NCBI RefSeq assembly: GCF_000801105.2
Contig: NC_079515.1
Coordinates: forward strand, 16,430,001-16,494,000
From: Raphanus sativus
Lineage: Eukaryota; Streptophyta; Magnoliopsida; Brassicales; Brassicaceae
DNA: 64,000 nt
Direction of reading: 5' to 3'
In this document: in pieces, positions 11,269 through 23,207 of the stretch
Position numbering within the stretch: the stretch's first letter is position 1
Layout: the number at the start of each line of letters is the position of its first letter
Position numbers and translations under genes: made by a program
Notes under the pieces: generated by a model
What the model saw: the letters and a program-made list of their open reading frames with translations, nothing else
Database searches by the model: none
What the model was told of the DNA's origin: nothing

Positions 11269-11907
11269 TGTAACGTTTCGGTCCGTCCACGGTTAATGGG
11301 CCACACACGTCCGCTTTCTCGGCCTGTGGGCCTCATCCCATCCGACGGTCAGTCGTTAATTTTCCAAGACTCGAAATCATTGTTTACTGACCCTCCAATC
11401 ACCATCCGACCTTTCCCCGTGTTTTAGCCTCACTTACACGGTATCGCGAATCACTTCCCGATAGGTCACCATCCTTCCACTACTCTAGATCAAACACGCT
11501 TAACTCTAGAGTTCTAAAGGGATGTGTGATGAAAAAGGTAAGTCAACTTTGGTGATATTGGTAGCCAAATTAATTCTCTTAAACCTTTTCACATATCACA
11601 ACTCGAGATGTTACAATTCACCTAAGCCTTTTCACATATCATAACTCGAGATGTTACAATTCACCTCTTCTCAAAGAACGCGACGTCCTCGTTGCGTTCC
11701 ACGACAGGTCTCAAGACGCCTCTCAGGTTAGAATTGAGAGGGCTAATCAGCTCTGATACCATTTGTAACGCCCCGATCCACCCACTGCTAATGGACCACC
11801 CACGTCCGTTCTCTCGGTCCGTGGGCCTTATCCCATCCGACAGTCGGTCGTTAATTTTCCAAGGTTCGAAATAATTGTTTACTGACCCTGCAATCACCAC
11901 CCGACCT
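11269..11907 (-). repeat. Two diverged LTR relics around a short internal remnant
   Basis: TGTAACGTTTCGG at 11269 and TGTAACGCCCCGATCC at 11764 begin two related blocks that stay alignable for about 145 bp. The first block ends in GATGTTACA (11615), and its last 45 bp are duplicated (ending 11658). Between the blocks is about 105 bp of internal sequence ending in the minus-strand primer-binding site TGGTATCAGAGC (11761-11750). The second LTR is cut short near 11907. This is a collapsed LTR element with no coding capacity. Confidence 0.65.
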
Positions 11908-12235
11908 TATATCAAGCAAATTGTATAAATGTTTTATTTGTTTTTTTAATGAAATATCCTTGAAAGTTTTTTTTGTAACATAAAATTTTTAAATAGGGTA
12001 TTTAAGAGAATTGTCCACCTTAAAATTTTTTTTTTATCAAACTTCCACCTAAAATTTATTTAAAATTTTGAAAAAAATATAAAAATATAAAATATGCCTG
12101 AAATTGCGTTGAATGAACGCTTTGGTAGCAGACCGCACCGAATCTAAAAGTGAACGGGGGAGAAGGGAAGATTTCGTCCTAAAACCCTAGAAACTTGTAA
12201 ATCCCATCCCAGTGAAAGAAAGGAGTCTCCGAGAG

Positions 12236-12733
12236 ATGCAAGGGAAGAAGAAGAAGGAGATGAGTTCCATCTTCGATAACTGCCACGAAACCGCTTCTCA
12301 GGAGATTTTTCTACGGAGCTGCGGCTTCGCTCAACGAGGCGTTATTCCAGATTCCGATCCCTCCGTCCTCCTCCCCGGAGCCTCCTCGCCTTTAAATGAA
12401 ATCGCATCTCGCCGTGATTCCCAGACGGATAGTGTAATCAATTCGGATTACCAAGAGGAATTAGTGGAGAGCCATGCGGTTCGATTCGTCTCTCCCCCCG
12501 AAAGCCCTGATACCGTTGATTCAGAGGAGGATCCTACGGTTCCTCTTCAATCAGCTAATCTGTTGTCATCATCTCCAGCCAAGAAGAGGCTTAAAGTTCC
12601 TTTGAGGGATGTTGTGAAAGCCATCGTTATGAACTCGAGGAGCACAGAGGAGGACGAAGACAGAGGGATTGAGAAGAAGAAGAAGAGGAGCTGTGTGCAG
12701 ATCCTTATCGAAAAGGGATTCAATTTCCCTTGA
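12236..12733 (+). CDS. Small uncharacterised nuclear-type protein, single exon
   Basis: 165 residues from ATG 12236 (MQGKKKKEMSSIF) to TGA 12733. No recognised domain. It has an N-terminal Lys-rich patch, a Ser/Pro/Asp-rich middle, a PAKKRLKVPL basic motif near residue 120 and a second KKKKR patch near 152, which look like nuclear localisation signals. GC content and codon use are higher than the surrounding transposon DNA. The upstream 110 bp is purine-rich with AAACCCTAG, which looks like a plant 5' leader. It lies just outside TBL38 and is transcribed away from the upstream repeats. It may be the unnamed gene beside TBL38 in related genomes, but I cannot confirm that. No function is assigned. 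Confidence 0.7.
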   Translation: MQGKKKKEMSSIFDNCHETASQEIFLRSCGFAQRGVIPDSDPSVLLPGASSPLNEIASRRDSQTDSVINSDYQEELVESHAVRFVSPPESPDTVDSEEDPTVPLQSANLLSSSPAKKRLKVPLRDVVKAIVMNSRSTEEDEDRGIEKKKKRSCVQILIEKGFNFP

Positions 12734-13231
12734 GGGATGCCAAACATGGAGAATTGAGTGAGAATATATAAGAATGTATGAGTGTATGGTAATCCTCTTC
12801 AGCTAGCTTTTGGATGTGAATTACATATGTTTCATGGTATATATTGATATGCTATTGGTGTTGGTAATGAGAATATCATAACTCTTGCTTCCATGGTGAT
12901 CCAAAGCTATTTCAATGGAGATCTTACATAAGTATAGCGTCGCTCTTCAAATCAAAGTGAGCCACAAAATAGTTGTGTATTATTATTGATAATGTTTCTT
13001 TTGTTATTAAATTCTATATAGTCACACAACACTAGACAATTTCAGATTATTGTTTCTCCCTTACTAATTTTATATAGAGGCGATTTACAATCCATCTTCT
13101 TTATGCCTCTAGTCTTCACTTAACTCTCCACCCAAAGCAAACTGTCAGATTCTTTGCACCTCCAAGAATGTAATTTACATAGAATAAAAGGTGTGTGTTT
13201 GAACTTTCTTTGTAGAGATTCTTTACTCAAC

Positions 13232-16200
13232 TCACATTGAAAGTGCTGCGTAGAGAAGTTGGTTCCAAGTATCAGGCAGCCCGGGGAGGCACCAATGGCT
13301 ACAATCATTCCCTCCGTCGCCACCGTATGTAGAAGGGTGAGCATCTTTTCTCAGCTGAGACAAAGTGGTGATATCTAGTAAGAACACACGATTTTTCATC
13401 GAACTCAACACTTTGGACACAACTCCTGCAGATGGAGGCTGACCACTTGGGTAATTTGATCCATCCAACGGCTGCATTTGCCCATTACAACTTTTCCTTG
13501 GCTCGTTCCATTCCCTTCCCCTGTCACCCACAAGAAATACAAAATTGATTTAGGTTCTATTGAACGTTATTTTCTCAAACCACAGATAATTGTTACACAA
13601 ATACATCTTGATTGTTTCCAAGCTTGCTTATGCGTGTTCATTTCGATATTTACCGTTCTGAACAAAATATGTAGTTTTACCCTTGCAAAATTAACAAAAA
13701 CGCAGAAATGACGTTTTCTAGTAACCGCAATTTAGACGGACTTACTCGTAGTGAGTGGGAGAAATGCCTTGGAAGAAAACTTTGGTCCTGGTGGTATCGA
13801 CGTTTTGATCAACCCATCGACCCCAAGTGGTAAGTCCTTTGTAAAAAGCGTCAAGACGGTTCATATCTCTTACCAAAGAAGACCCAACTCTAATATAATC
13901 CCACCTAAGTTTAAGTTAACATCAAGAAAAAAGATAAAAGATTCAACATTAAGTTATAAAGGATAAAATATATTGGGTTTACATTAAAAATGTGGTTAAT
14001 CATTGGTACGGACCCTTGAGATTGGCCTTTGTGAGTCCACCAATGCCAAGAGTTGAAGACAAGGACGTCCATGTTTTTCCAAGCATCAGCACCTCCTTCA
14101 ATGGCTCCAAGGTTAAGCACACGCCCTACTTTCTCTTTGGATATATCCACTATGTATGGGGTTCTATATAGGTGTAACGTCACTCCATATTCCTATTTTT
14201 CATAAAATGAAATAAAATCAGGTTTTCGGAATATCTATTCCCATTGAAAAATAAGAAAATTATTATATGAAAGGAAAAAAAGGTTTGCAGAACAAAGAGA
14301 ACAGTTGAAAATAGTCAGAGGGAAAAGTAAAGAACGAGCTGGACTGTTGGAGTTGTTGTTAGTGTACTTCCTTTACGTATTACGTCCTGTTCGGAAACTC
14401 GTTAGGCGTAACGCATGCGGTCGGATAAAGTCTAGCACCGAATCACAAATCGGAGAGAAAGCGGTAGATTAATTGGCGATTTATTTTGGTTATTAATAGT
14501 ATGTTTCGGCTACTATGTTATAAATCAGATGTGGCGTGGCGGTCTACACCACTTTTATAAAACGTAACAGCCCGGGTTTGATACCCAACTTAGTCAACTT
14601 TTGCTTTTTAACATTTTTTCTTTAATGAAGGGTAAACATGTCATTTACCATTCGTCTTCCTCCTAGGTATTTCTATTTTTCTGCAACTAAAAACACGACG
14701 GCTGTGTAGATTTACGGTTCTATAAGCTTCAAACATTGGGTTTACTTCTTGTTTTTGCTCAATCTTCATAGATATTAAGGAGATAAATCGATTTATAACT
14801 TGAAATGATCAAAAACTTAATTTTTTTTCAGATCCGATTTTCTGACCGAATAGGTTCAATCCGCCACGCTTGGTCACCGTAACGTTTACTCCGCCGCTAA
14901 ATCGGCTAGGCGGCCGAGTTTTAGAACAGGGGTATTACGTTCTTTATATTTGTTTTTATTATACATGGTATCAAGAATATAAAAACAAAATTTTGGCACA
15001 GTGGTAAAAACGTAAAAAGTAGTGTAAACATTTTCTTTCTTTTTGGGTCAAATGTAAACATTATTTAAACTTTAAGCAAATAAAAGGAAAAAATTGGAGG
15101 TCCGTAGCTTTCTTTTCGTCCACATCAAGTGAAGAAGACGTGTCATTTCAAATTGTTTTTAGTTTCACAATTGATGAATGATAAAGAACTTTGCACATTT
15201 AAGGTAAAAATAAAAAACAGCTTTCGGATGAAAATAACAAATCAAAATGTTCACGAAATGGAAAAGTTTATATGTTTCTATCGAATATCTTCTTTTAGAC
15301 GTATTAATACTCATGTATGTGTCACTTTTCTCATAATGTAGAATTGTAGATGAAAAATCAAATAAACTTTATTAATAAAAAAAGAGATGTAGGCAAAAGT
15401 GGGTGTGATCGAGCACAAACAACAATATGATAATAAGCATTATTAGCACCATACAGCCTTTCCAACTCTTTTCTAAATACGAATAGTATTAAATAGTCCG
15501 GAATTAATAAGCATTCAGTATTTTTGACAAAGCCAACTCATTTTTCGTTAATGACAACTATTCCTCGTGAGGATTGTAATGAGATTTTGTACTTATCCGA
15601 AGAACACAGTTTTATAATTTTATTTAAGAAAAGAAAGAGACCTGGAAAGTGATAGTAGAGAGTGGGGTTCGCTTAACAAAAGTTGTCTTGGCTTTTGGTA
15701 CCGACGCATGTATCATACAACCAAACGATTCCCACATGTTCAGACTCAGTGAGTCTCCGACGAACATGACTCGCTTCCCTCTCCATCTCCTCAGAAACGC
15801 CGCACCGTCGAACCTAATTACGTAATAAACAATAAAAAGTAATTAACATTCATCATGCATTTACATTTTTTATCACAGCTAAGAGCATTTCCAATGTAAA
15901 CTTCTATTTTTTCCTCTAAAATAGAGAAACTCTATTATAGAGGTGGATTTGTTCCAATGTATATCTTTATAATAGAGCTTCTCTATTTTAGAGGAAAATA
16001 AAGAGGAATTTTACTTTTTGCCTCTATATTTAGAGATTGAAATAGCATATTTCTATATTTTCCTCTATAAATAGAGAAACTCTATTATAGAGTCATACAT
16101 TGGAGCAAATCCTCCTCTATAATAGAGTTTCTCTATTTTAGAGGAAAATATAGAGATTAAAATAGAGGTGGTTTGGAGATGGTCTAAGACCATCTCCAAT

Positions 16201-17477
16201 GTATTTTGCTATTTATTCCTCTATAATAGAGGAACTCAATAATAGAGATGTGATTTGTTCCAATGTATTTCCCTAAAATAGAGATCTCCAAAATATAGAG
16301 TAAAATATAGAGGAATCCTATTTCTTCCTCTATAAATAGAAGAAAATATAGCAATCTCTATTTTAGAGGAAGAAATAGAGTATGGTTGGAGTGATTTTGG
16401 TTTTAAATGCTATTATAGAGGCAAATATAGAGAAGGGTTGGAGATGCTCGTTGCCACTTTAGATTTTTTTTTATAGAAAATCCACTTGATCACTTTTATC
16501 ATATACTCCACTCCTTTTCATATGTAAGGAGAATATTAAAGATCTTCAATGCTACTCCCTCCGTTTCTTAAAGAGTGTCGTTGTGACATTTTTCACACAG
16601 ATTAAGAAAGTTGTTGAAATATATGTAAGTTGTAATTAATTATATTTCTTTGACCAATAGTATTTTAGATAAATAAAATTATTTATAAAATCAATGCAGT
16701 TTGCAATTAATTTTCAGCTAAAAGTTAGTATAATTTACATTGGAATTGTAAAGTGACACTCTTTGTGTAACAAGAAAATGAGTTCAGAGTGACACTTATT
16801 ATGAAACAGAGGGAGTATGTTTTTGTACAACCACGCTTACGGTTTACCAAACAAAGTACATATATACATATCAACACTAACTTCTAATAAATGTACAATA
16901 CATAACGCACATAGTAAAATTCCATTTATTCAAATAACAATTTTTTAGTAAAACAGTTTCGTACTAAATAAGAGAAAAGTTCTAAATAATGCATGCAATG
17001 AGAATTTAGAAATACCCACCGATCAAATTCTTGTGAACTATATTGGTTAGCTAAAGTTTAATGTTTTATCTTTGATAACTCAAGTTTAATGTTTCTTTAT
17101 TAAGTTGGATATATTACTGTATAGTTAAGTAGAGACCTTGGGATGGTGCAAGATTCAGGTTGCCATGAGTACTTGAGGAATTGTTTGTCTGGTCGACCGA
17201 ACTTGAGACAGTCAAACTCGCCGTCGATGAATGGACACGAGGACGAATCATAGAAAGGATAGGAAGCATCGAAGACCCATCGGCCTTGGAACAAGTTACA
17301 TCCACTCCTCTGCTTCTTCCCTCTCAGCGACGACATCCCACCGTCCGCCGTGCTGTTGCGGTGGTTGGTGTTCACGAGGAATGTATTGTCGGAAGCCAAA
17401 GCCTGCTCGAGTCCCGACAAGATTGCGACTGATAGAAGTGGAAGAAAAAGAAGGAGAGAGATGAAGTTGAAACCCAT
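13232..17477 (-). CDS. TBL38: Trichome birefringence-like protein (TBL38-like), five exons
   Basis: Exons on the minus strand: 17477-17137, 15813-15642, 14192-14014, 13904-13746 and 13520-13232. They total 1140 nt, 379 residues, all joins in frame with GT-AG borders. A signal peptide or anchor (about 1-28) is followed by the PMR5N domain with [20 protein letters not shown], then the PC-esterase domain with the GDS motif ([13 protein letters not shown], exon 2) and the DxxH motif ([15 protein letters not shown], exon 5). Ser, Asp and His catalytic residues are all present. TBL proteins are Golgi O-acetyltransferases acting on cell-wall polysaccharides. Assignment to TBL38 rests on sequence feel and on the SFT12-like and bL34 neighbours, as at At1g29050-29070. 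Introns 1 and 2 are long because of four MITE insertions; the coding frame is untouched. Confidence 0.93.
14386..14931. mobile_element. Mutator-type MITE in TBL38 intron 2
   Basis: A 546-bp insert flanked by the 9-bp direct repeat GTATTACGT (14377-14385 and 14932-14940). Its ends are inverted: CCTGTTCGGAAACTCG at the left and CGAGTTTTAGAACAGGG at the right. A 9-bp duplication is typical of Mutator-like elements. No coding capacity. Confidence 0.8.
15883..16184. mobile_element. Harbinger-type MITE, first of an adjacent pair
   Basis: Ends GAGCATTTCCAATG and GGAGATGGTC are inverted relative to each other. The interior is built from TATAGAG/CTCTATA words in both orientations, so it is highly palindromic. 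TAA flanks both sides (15880-15882 and 16185-16187), as expected for PIF/Harbinger 3-bp duplications. It lies in TBL38 intron 1. Confidence 0.72.
16188..16449. mobile_element. Harbinger-type MITE, second of the pair
   Basis: Starts GACCATCTCCAATG and ends GGTTGGAGATGCTC, with the same CTCTATAATAGAG-type interior as its neighbour. It shares the TAA at 16185-16187 with the first MITE; the right flank is GTT, so its own duplication is no longer exact. Confidence 0.7.
16555..16815. mobile_element. Stowaway-type (Tc1/mariner) MITE
   Basis: 261 bp with ends CTCCCTCCGTTTC and GAAACAGAGGGAG, flanked by TA on each side. This is the canonical plant Stowaway end with TA target duplication. It lies in TBL38 intron 1. 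Confidence 0.88.
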
Positions 17478-17542
17478 CTTTTTTTTTTAAACAAAAATCT
17501 AAGGTTTTGGGTTTTTGTGACGAAGCTTGCTGATGGGTTCAA

Positions 17543-17551
17543 GCTTATATA
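17543..17551 (-). promoter_or_regulatory. Likely TATA box of TBL38
   Basis: TATATAAGC on the minus strand, about 66 bp upstream of the TBL38 ATG at 17477. The retroposon at 17639 begins less than 100 bp farther upstream, so distal promoter elements have been pushed back by 1.3 kb. Confidence 0.45.
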
Positions 17552-17638
17552 CACATATTTCTGTACGTATATATACATATATAATTATACCGATACAATG
17601 TTTATATACATTCCTTACTTTGCTTCGACATATTCCTT

Positions 17639-18973
17639 TTTTTGTCCCACAAACAATTATATTAAATTTAAAACGAGTTTAAACGATTACATCCGAAACT
17701 AAACTCCACGATAACAAATAATAACCGGAAGGATCCTCGACGGTTTGAAGAACAACATAAAACAGAACACTAAAACATGGGATAACAAAGCTAACGAGAG
17801 AGTCTTGCTCCAACAATTGGAGAACCGTGGGAAGCATTTGTTGTGTCCCTGAATAGGTTACTACCACGAGCATGAAATAGTCGCACGCGACGTTGATTAA
17901 ACCAAACGGCAAAGTTTGGAAGGAGGTGGGGCGAGCATGAACAGCTCTAACTCCGACACCAAGGATCTCCGAAGAGACTAGGTGAAGCTGTGATGGATGC
18001 ACAAATAATGGCAATTTAAACACAACATCACAGCTTTGGGCTAGGTGAACCCTTTGCACTGAGGTGCAACTACAGACCGTGGACAGACATGATGCTTTGG
18101 AGGAGGAATGATGGTTCAAGTTTATAACAATCAGCAAGTTTAAGCTCCATAAATGGTTTTGGTTCAAACCAAAGCATGTCTTGGTTGAGTACCAACGACT
18201 CTCGGAAGGGACTGGAGTAACGAGGGAACGCGGCGGAGGTGAGGTGATGCTCTTGACGATCAACCATGAGGGAATGCAAACTGAGATCCAGCTGAGAAAG
18301 TGAACTCCGATATTACCGTATCGGGATCCATAGCTCTTGTCGAGACCTGAACTAAGTCGCAATCCCATTGCAACACAACGAAAACTCATATCAAGAGATT
18401 TGACGGGGTTGATTTGGCTGAGAGAATGCATGACCAGCGGTTCACAGAGTTGAGATGGGAAGAGACGGGATAGAGAGACGCTTCAGTTACACATAATCCC
18501 CCAGATCCGGTGAGCCCATGCTCAGGATGAGTAGATCTGGTGGTTCTGTTTTCATAGAGAGGAGCAGCGTCGAAGGGTGGAGTAGGTTGGACGATGACTC
18601 TTACGTACGGCGAGAGAGGTTGTAAAATCTCAATGGAAGTACAGTCAGGAGGGTCCGGCGGGTCCGGCAATAGAAGTTGCTCCGGTGAGAGAGAACCATC
18701 ATTGAGTCGCAGGAGCACGGAGGAGCTGGTGACAAACCGCAAAGAGACAACCCTTATATAGCTTGAACTTTTAGATCTGGTGGTCGAATGATGTTTGAAA
18801 ACGAGCTCCGGTAGATCCAGCTTTACTGGTGGGGAAGGACAGCTCGACTGCGACAGCCTTCTGACCCGAGGAATGGAGTGGTGGTCGGAAGCAAGTGAGT
18901 TGACGGCGTAACAGGTCTCGTCGGGAGAGATAGCCATCGTCGGGAGGAGCGAGATTCTTCGGTAGGTCGTGGA
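17639..18973 (-). mobile_element. Retroposon with 17-bp target duplication (Sadhu-like or processed copy)
   Basis: The repeat GCTTCGACATATTCCTT flanks it at 17622-17638 and 18974-18990. A short T run directly after the left copy is the poly(A) tail of a minus-strand insertion. The 1335-bp body is GC-rich compared with its surroundings. Two overlapping open frames exist on the minus strand (18937-18386 and 18431-17679), the first starting 36 nt from the element's 5' end (MAISPDETCYAV), but neither shows a recognised domain. Size, tail and lack of retroelement proteins fit a non-autonomous Sadhu-type retroposon or a retrocopied transcript. It lies in the TBL38 promoter, in the same orientation as TBL38. 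Confidence 0.75.
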
Positions 18974-19336
18974 GCTTCGACATATTCCTTAGGCCATCTT
19001 TAACGCGGATCTTTAGCAATAGGGTCCTTAGGAAAAAAATATAAAATTTTGGGATAGGCTATCTTTAACAAGATCTTTAACAATAGGGTCTTTAAAAAAA
19101 TATAGAATATTGGGTGGGCCCCACCAAAATAAAAGAAACCGGTCATAGAAACCACAAAATAAGGACCTATCTTTTTTCAATTCTTGAATTGTTCGTAGAC
19201 CCCACCGACACGTGATGATCCGTGCTTGGTTCGCCTTTTAATTAACTTTTTTTTAATCAGACAAGAAAAAAAAAACAAAATTTAAGAAACCCATAAGAGG
19301 TTATATGGTTAATGATGCTCTTACTATCTTCGACAA

Positions 19337-19338
19337 AA

Positions 19339-19373
<35 letters not shown>

Positions 19374-19399
19374 ATATATATATATATATATATATATAT
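19337..19399. repeat. Compound microsatellite (AAAT)n(AT)n
   Basis: An AAAT tetranucleotide run is followed directly by an AT dinucleotide run. The surrounding 18991-19465 holds no gene; a GGATCTTTAGCAATAGGGTC-like unit is partly duplicated at about 19010 and 19066. Confidence 0.93.
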
Positions 19400-19465
19400 T
19401 AATGGACACAATTATGTCATTATTTAAACCGTCTCCTGGCATGGTGAACCCGGCTTTAAAGCTAA

Positions 19466-20293
19466 CTAGAATCTAACCCGTGTTAAAACGCGGATTAAAA
19501 TTTAAGTTATATTTGTTTTATCAATTCAATCCAAATACTATTTTTATTTTATGTTTGATTAAATTAAATTAGAAGATATAAATGTCGATCGATTGCGTAA
19601 TACGAAAAATTTAATTTTACCCGGTTATGTTACCACCATTGTGATTATTGTAATTAATTTGTTTTATTGGTGAATTGGTTAGAGTAATAGGGTTGTTATT
19701 ATTATTGTTATAATATATAATGCATGTCAATTTTAGTAGAAATTTAAAACTGAATGATAACTTTTTTATTATTAATTTATTGATTTTACAATTTTAGCTA
19801 ATGGAATAAATATCATTAAGATCCATTATTATATAATATTTTGGTTCCAAAAACTCTATTATATAATGTACTATATCTTATGTGGTGTATTTGATTAATA
19901 GTTTTGTAAGATTTTTATATTATTTACATTTTAACCCTTTACCCCCAAAAAATAGTTGATTTTTTACATCCGATCTTTATTTTATTAAGTATGGAATCAT
20001 GATTAACATAAACACAATATAACGTGTTATAGAAATATTTGAATGAAATACAGTTGTTACTAAGGTGGAATGTTTAAATATAAATAAATGTACTATATAC
20101 CAGGGGAAGCATTTTGATTATCTAAGTAAAAATATTTCATTTGTTATTTAATATCCCACTATTTTTGTTCACAATATGTTCAGAATTTAAATTAGTATAT
20201 TAACCTAAAAAATCATATGAATAATCTAGATCTGGTCTAACATAGACTCTTTTATAGTAGATAAAAATAATGACTCTATTTTAATAGAATAGA
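19466..20293 (-). mobile_element. Non-autonomous Helitron A (downstream member of a tandem pair)
   Basis: On the minus strand it starts TCTATTCTATTAAAATAG at 20293 and ends with an imperfect GC hairpin (CCGCG ... CACGG), then GTTAGATTCTAG at 19466. The next base is T (19465), as required for Helitron insertion. Its 5' TC directly follows the CTAG end of Helitron B. About 0.8 kb, AT-rich, no coding capacity. Confidence 0.75.
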
Positions 20294-21060
20294 CTAGATC
20301 TTGACCAGCACAACCGTGCGTATTTTTATTTTTACATACTATAACATTTTAGTTCATATAACAAAATATCACTAAATTAATGTAATTTATATGTATTATA
20401 TAAATCTAAATATCTATATTTTTGGTTTATAGTTTTATTACAATAAATTTTATAAATATTGTAAAAACTATTTTTGAGAATATTAGATAACAATACCATT
20501 TTACATAATTTGGTTTTATTTCTAAATTTGAAATGTATATGGAATTTGAATTAAGTTGGATCTACATAATAGAGAGAAGAAATATTTTGGGATACCGTTA
20601 AAACAACAATTGTTTTTAGAAAATTACAAAAAAGTATTTTTAAAAAGAGAAATTATAATATTTTTAGTTGGGTAAGATTGTTTTATTTGAAACAGGAATG
20701 AATATTTCTTTCTAACAAAATATTTTCAAGATCTTTATAAAATGTTTTTTTTAAAATTAATCAGTTTAAATTGTTATAATCATTAAAATATTGTAATTTT
20801 GTTCATAAATAAAAATAATAATTTGAAACTCTAGTTATATTCTATGATAATTTAATTTAAATTAAATAAATTCTGGAAGTAAGTTTTGAAATGATTCTGA
20901 AAAGATTTTCCTAGAATTTTCTTAAACAATATTTATGTGTATTTTAAATAAAGATATAAATATATTAAAAGATATGATGATTAAGTTATGTAAGATTTGA
21001 TGATTCATTTAAAAATATCACACATGAAAAAAGTCATGACTTCTGTTTTAGTATAATAGA
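20294..21060 (-). mobile_element. Non-autonomous Helitron B (upstream member of a tandem pair)
   Basis: On the minus strand it starts TCTATTATACTAAAACAG at 21060, preceded by A, and ends in GCACGGTTGTGC then TGGTCAAGATCTAG at 20294. The host T expected after CTAG is the first base of Helitron A. About 0.77 kb, AT-rich, no coding capacity. Confidence 0.77.
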
Positions 21061-21754
21061 TTATGACGTAAACTCGTATAGCGATATTGAGCTTGCCGGA
21101 TAAAAAGAAATAGCTGGAATTTATGTCTAATGTCTTAAGATATGTTTCTCACAAGACTAATTAGACAATGAAGAGAACCAAAAAAAACACACACACACAC
21201 ATGAATATTAGTGTTTTTGTATTTACTATTTAGTTGCTTCAAAAAAAAAGATTTACTATTTAGATGCTCCTAGGAAGCTACATAAAGATTGCACAACTTG
21301 CTACGATCAGCTTCCGTGTGTGTTCTTAATAATTAAATAAAAGATGTAATACTTATAATTATGGGGATTTCAGACGGACGTGACTATGTCGTTGATCCCT
21401 TTAGCAAACAAAATTTAATCATGCTTTCGAAGAAAATGACATTAAATTATATATCGTGGATGTTAAGTCCATCTCAATGATTATTTTAGTGTTAAATCAG
21501 CCTAATTAAAAAAATTACTTAATATGAGACGAATTCATAGTAAAACATAAACTAATTAGGTATGCATCTATTTGTGGTAATATTAAATTACTAGATAATT
21601 TATGTTCATATCTAGCTTTTAATATAAATACAAACTTAGACATCGAAATTTTGTACCAAAATTTTTCGGATCTGACGGTCTACATCCACAGTACATTTTT
21701 AATAAGCGTAGGAAGTTCATGTTGAGCTTATTTGAATCTTTTAATTATTTATAA

Positions 21755-22509
21755 CTAGGTGTTTTGCCCGCACATGCGGGCACAAATTTCTTATAAATAC
21801 TTATTAGTTTATTTCTTATTAATCTAAAACCAGCATAATAAATTATTATTTATGTTTTAAATAGTTAAATCAAACATCAAAATATTTATATATGTCAAAT
21901 ACTTTTAATCAAAATATATACTTATTATTGTGTTAAGTTTTTTAAAACACTCATATCTTAGAGATAGTTTAGAAAATATATTTATATTTTTTGGTTGATT
22001 AATATTTAATAATAAATTGTTTTGTATCTTAATTTTTGTTTAACTTTTATAATAAAATATTGTTTTCAGATAGGCACAAAAATATATATATAGAAGAATT
22101 ATATTTTTTTTGATAATTCTAAAATATTATTTTGTAATCAATTATTTAATATAGCATATAACATATAAACTTTATATCATTAAAATAAATTAGTGAATAG
22201 TTAGAAACTAATAATAAATTAATAACCTATCTAAAAGTCTAAAACCTAATAAAAATATGATAAATAAGAAAAGCTAATATAACATATATATTTAATATTA
22301 ATAAAATAAAATTTATTTTATTTATTATATAGAATATTCATCAAGACTATTATTTTAAATTAATGATTTAGTGACTCAGCTCAAAACAAATAATACATCA
22401 ATGATAATTTAGCTTAAACTTAATAAGAATATGACAAATAAGCAAAATTACCTAAAATCATGGAGAACATGACAACTAAGCAAATTTACTTCATAAATAA
22501 TAGTATAGA
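21755..22509 (-). mobile_element. Non-autonomous Helitron
   Basis: Minus strand: TCTATACTATTATTTATG at 22509, preceded by A, to a perfect stem GCCCGCATGTGCGGGC and the end AAAACACCTAG at 21755, followed by T. 755 bp with no coding capacity. Confidence 0.82.
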
Positions 22510-23190
22510 TAATTTTTTGGTCAAAATGTTAAAAATTATTTATTTATTTATTTATATTATTATTTATTTGTGTTAAAAATTAATTTTTATTAAACAGAAA
22601 CACTTTTGAGGGTAGAAGACAAATATGAGTTTTCACCGTCGTGGGTTCACAAGTCACATGAAGAAAACACGTATGTTAGAGTGTATATATAAGATAATAC
22701 ATGTGTGTGAATGGCAAAGAGAACGATATTGGAAGGAAATGGAGAATATTTCACGAGTGGAAAGTGGAGCAGGTTTTGTCTTCCTAGTGACAAATCTTTT
22801 TTTTTTAATCTTTTTTATTTAGCCTGTATCTAAATTTAAATATTTAATAATTGTATATACAGACACATGAATATCATGACACAATAGCTCATAAACTGAT
22901 TTTTTCACTTTAGAATATATATTAACCACAAATATTACAAACACAATAGTACAAAGAGAAAAAAAAACAACAACAATAATCCGAATGTTTTATGGAAAGC
23001 TAAAACTTTAGAGTTGTAAAGAAACCAAGATCTACAGGAACCATTCCTCCCGGAACCATAAACTTATTTAGCTGTGATTCAGAGTTTCATGTCTTCAAAA
23101 TATTTAGATTCTTTTAATAAACAAATTTAATGACGAAAAGTGTTTTCTACTACTATTAATATATGCATTTTCTAAATGTTACAAAACCAT
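22510..23190. other. AT-rich intergenic stretch, no feature seen
   Basis: Short open frames here (for example 22625-22822) match nothing recognisable and lack supporting context. I see no gene. Confidence 0.6.
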
Positions 23191-23207
23191 ATAATTTCTT
23201 TCCTATC

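Noticed and set aside
17100..17464. Plus-strand frames over TBL38 exon 1
   Set aside because: Antisense of a conserved TBL N-terminal exon.
22625..22822. 65-codon plus frame (MSFHRRGFTSHMKK)
   Set aside because: No similarity recognised, poly(T)-derived Phe/Leu tail, no splice or promoter context.
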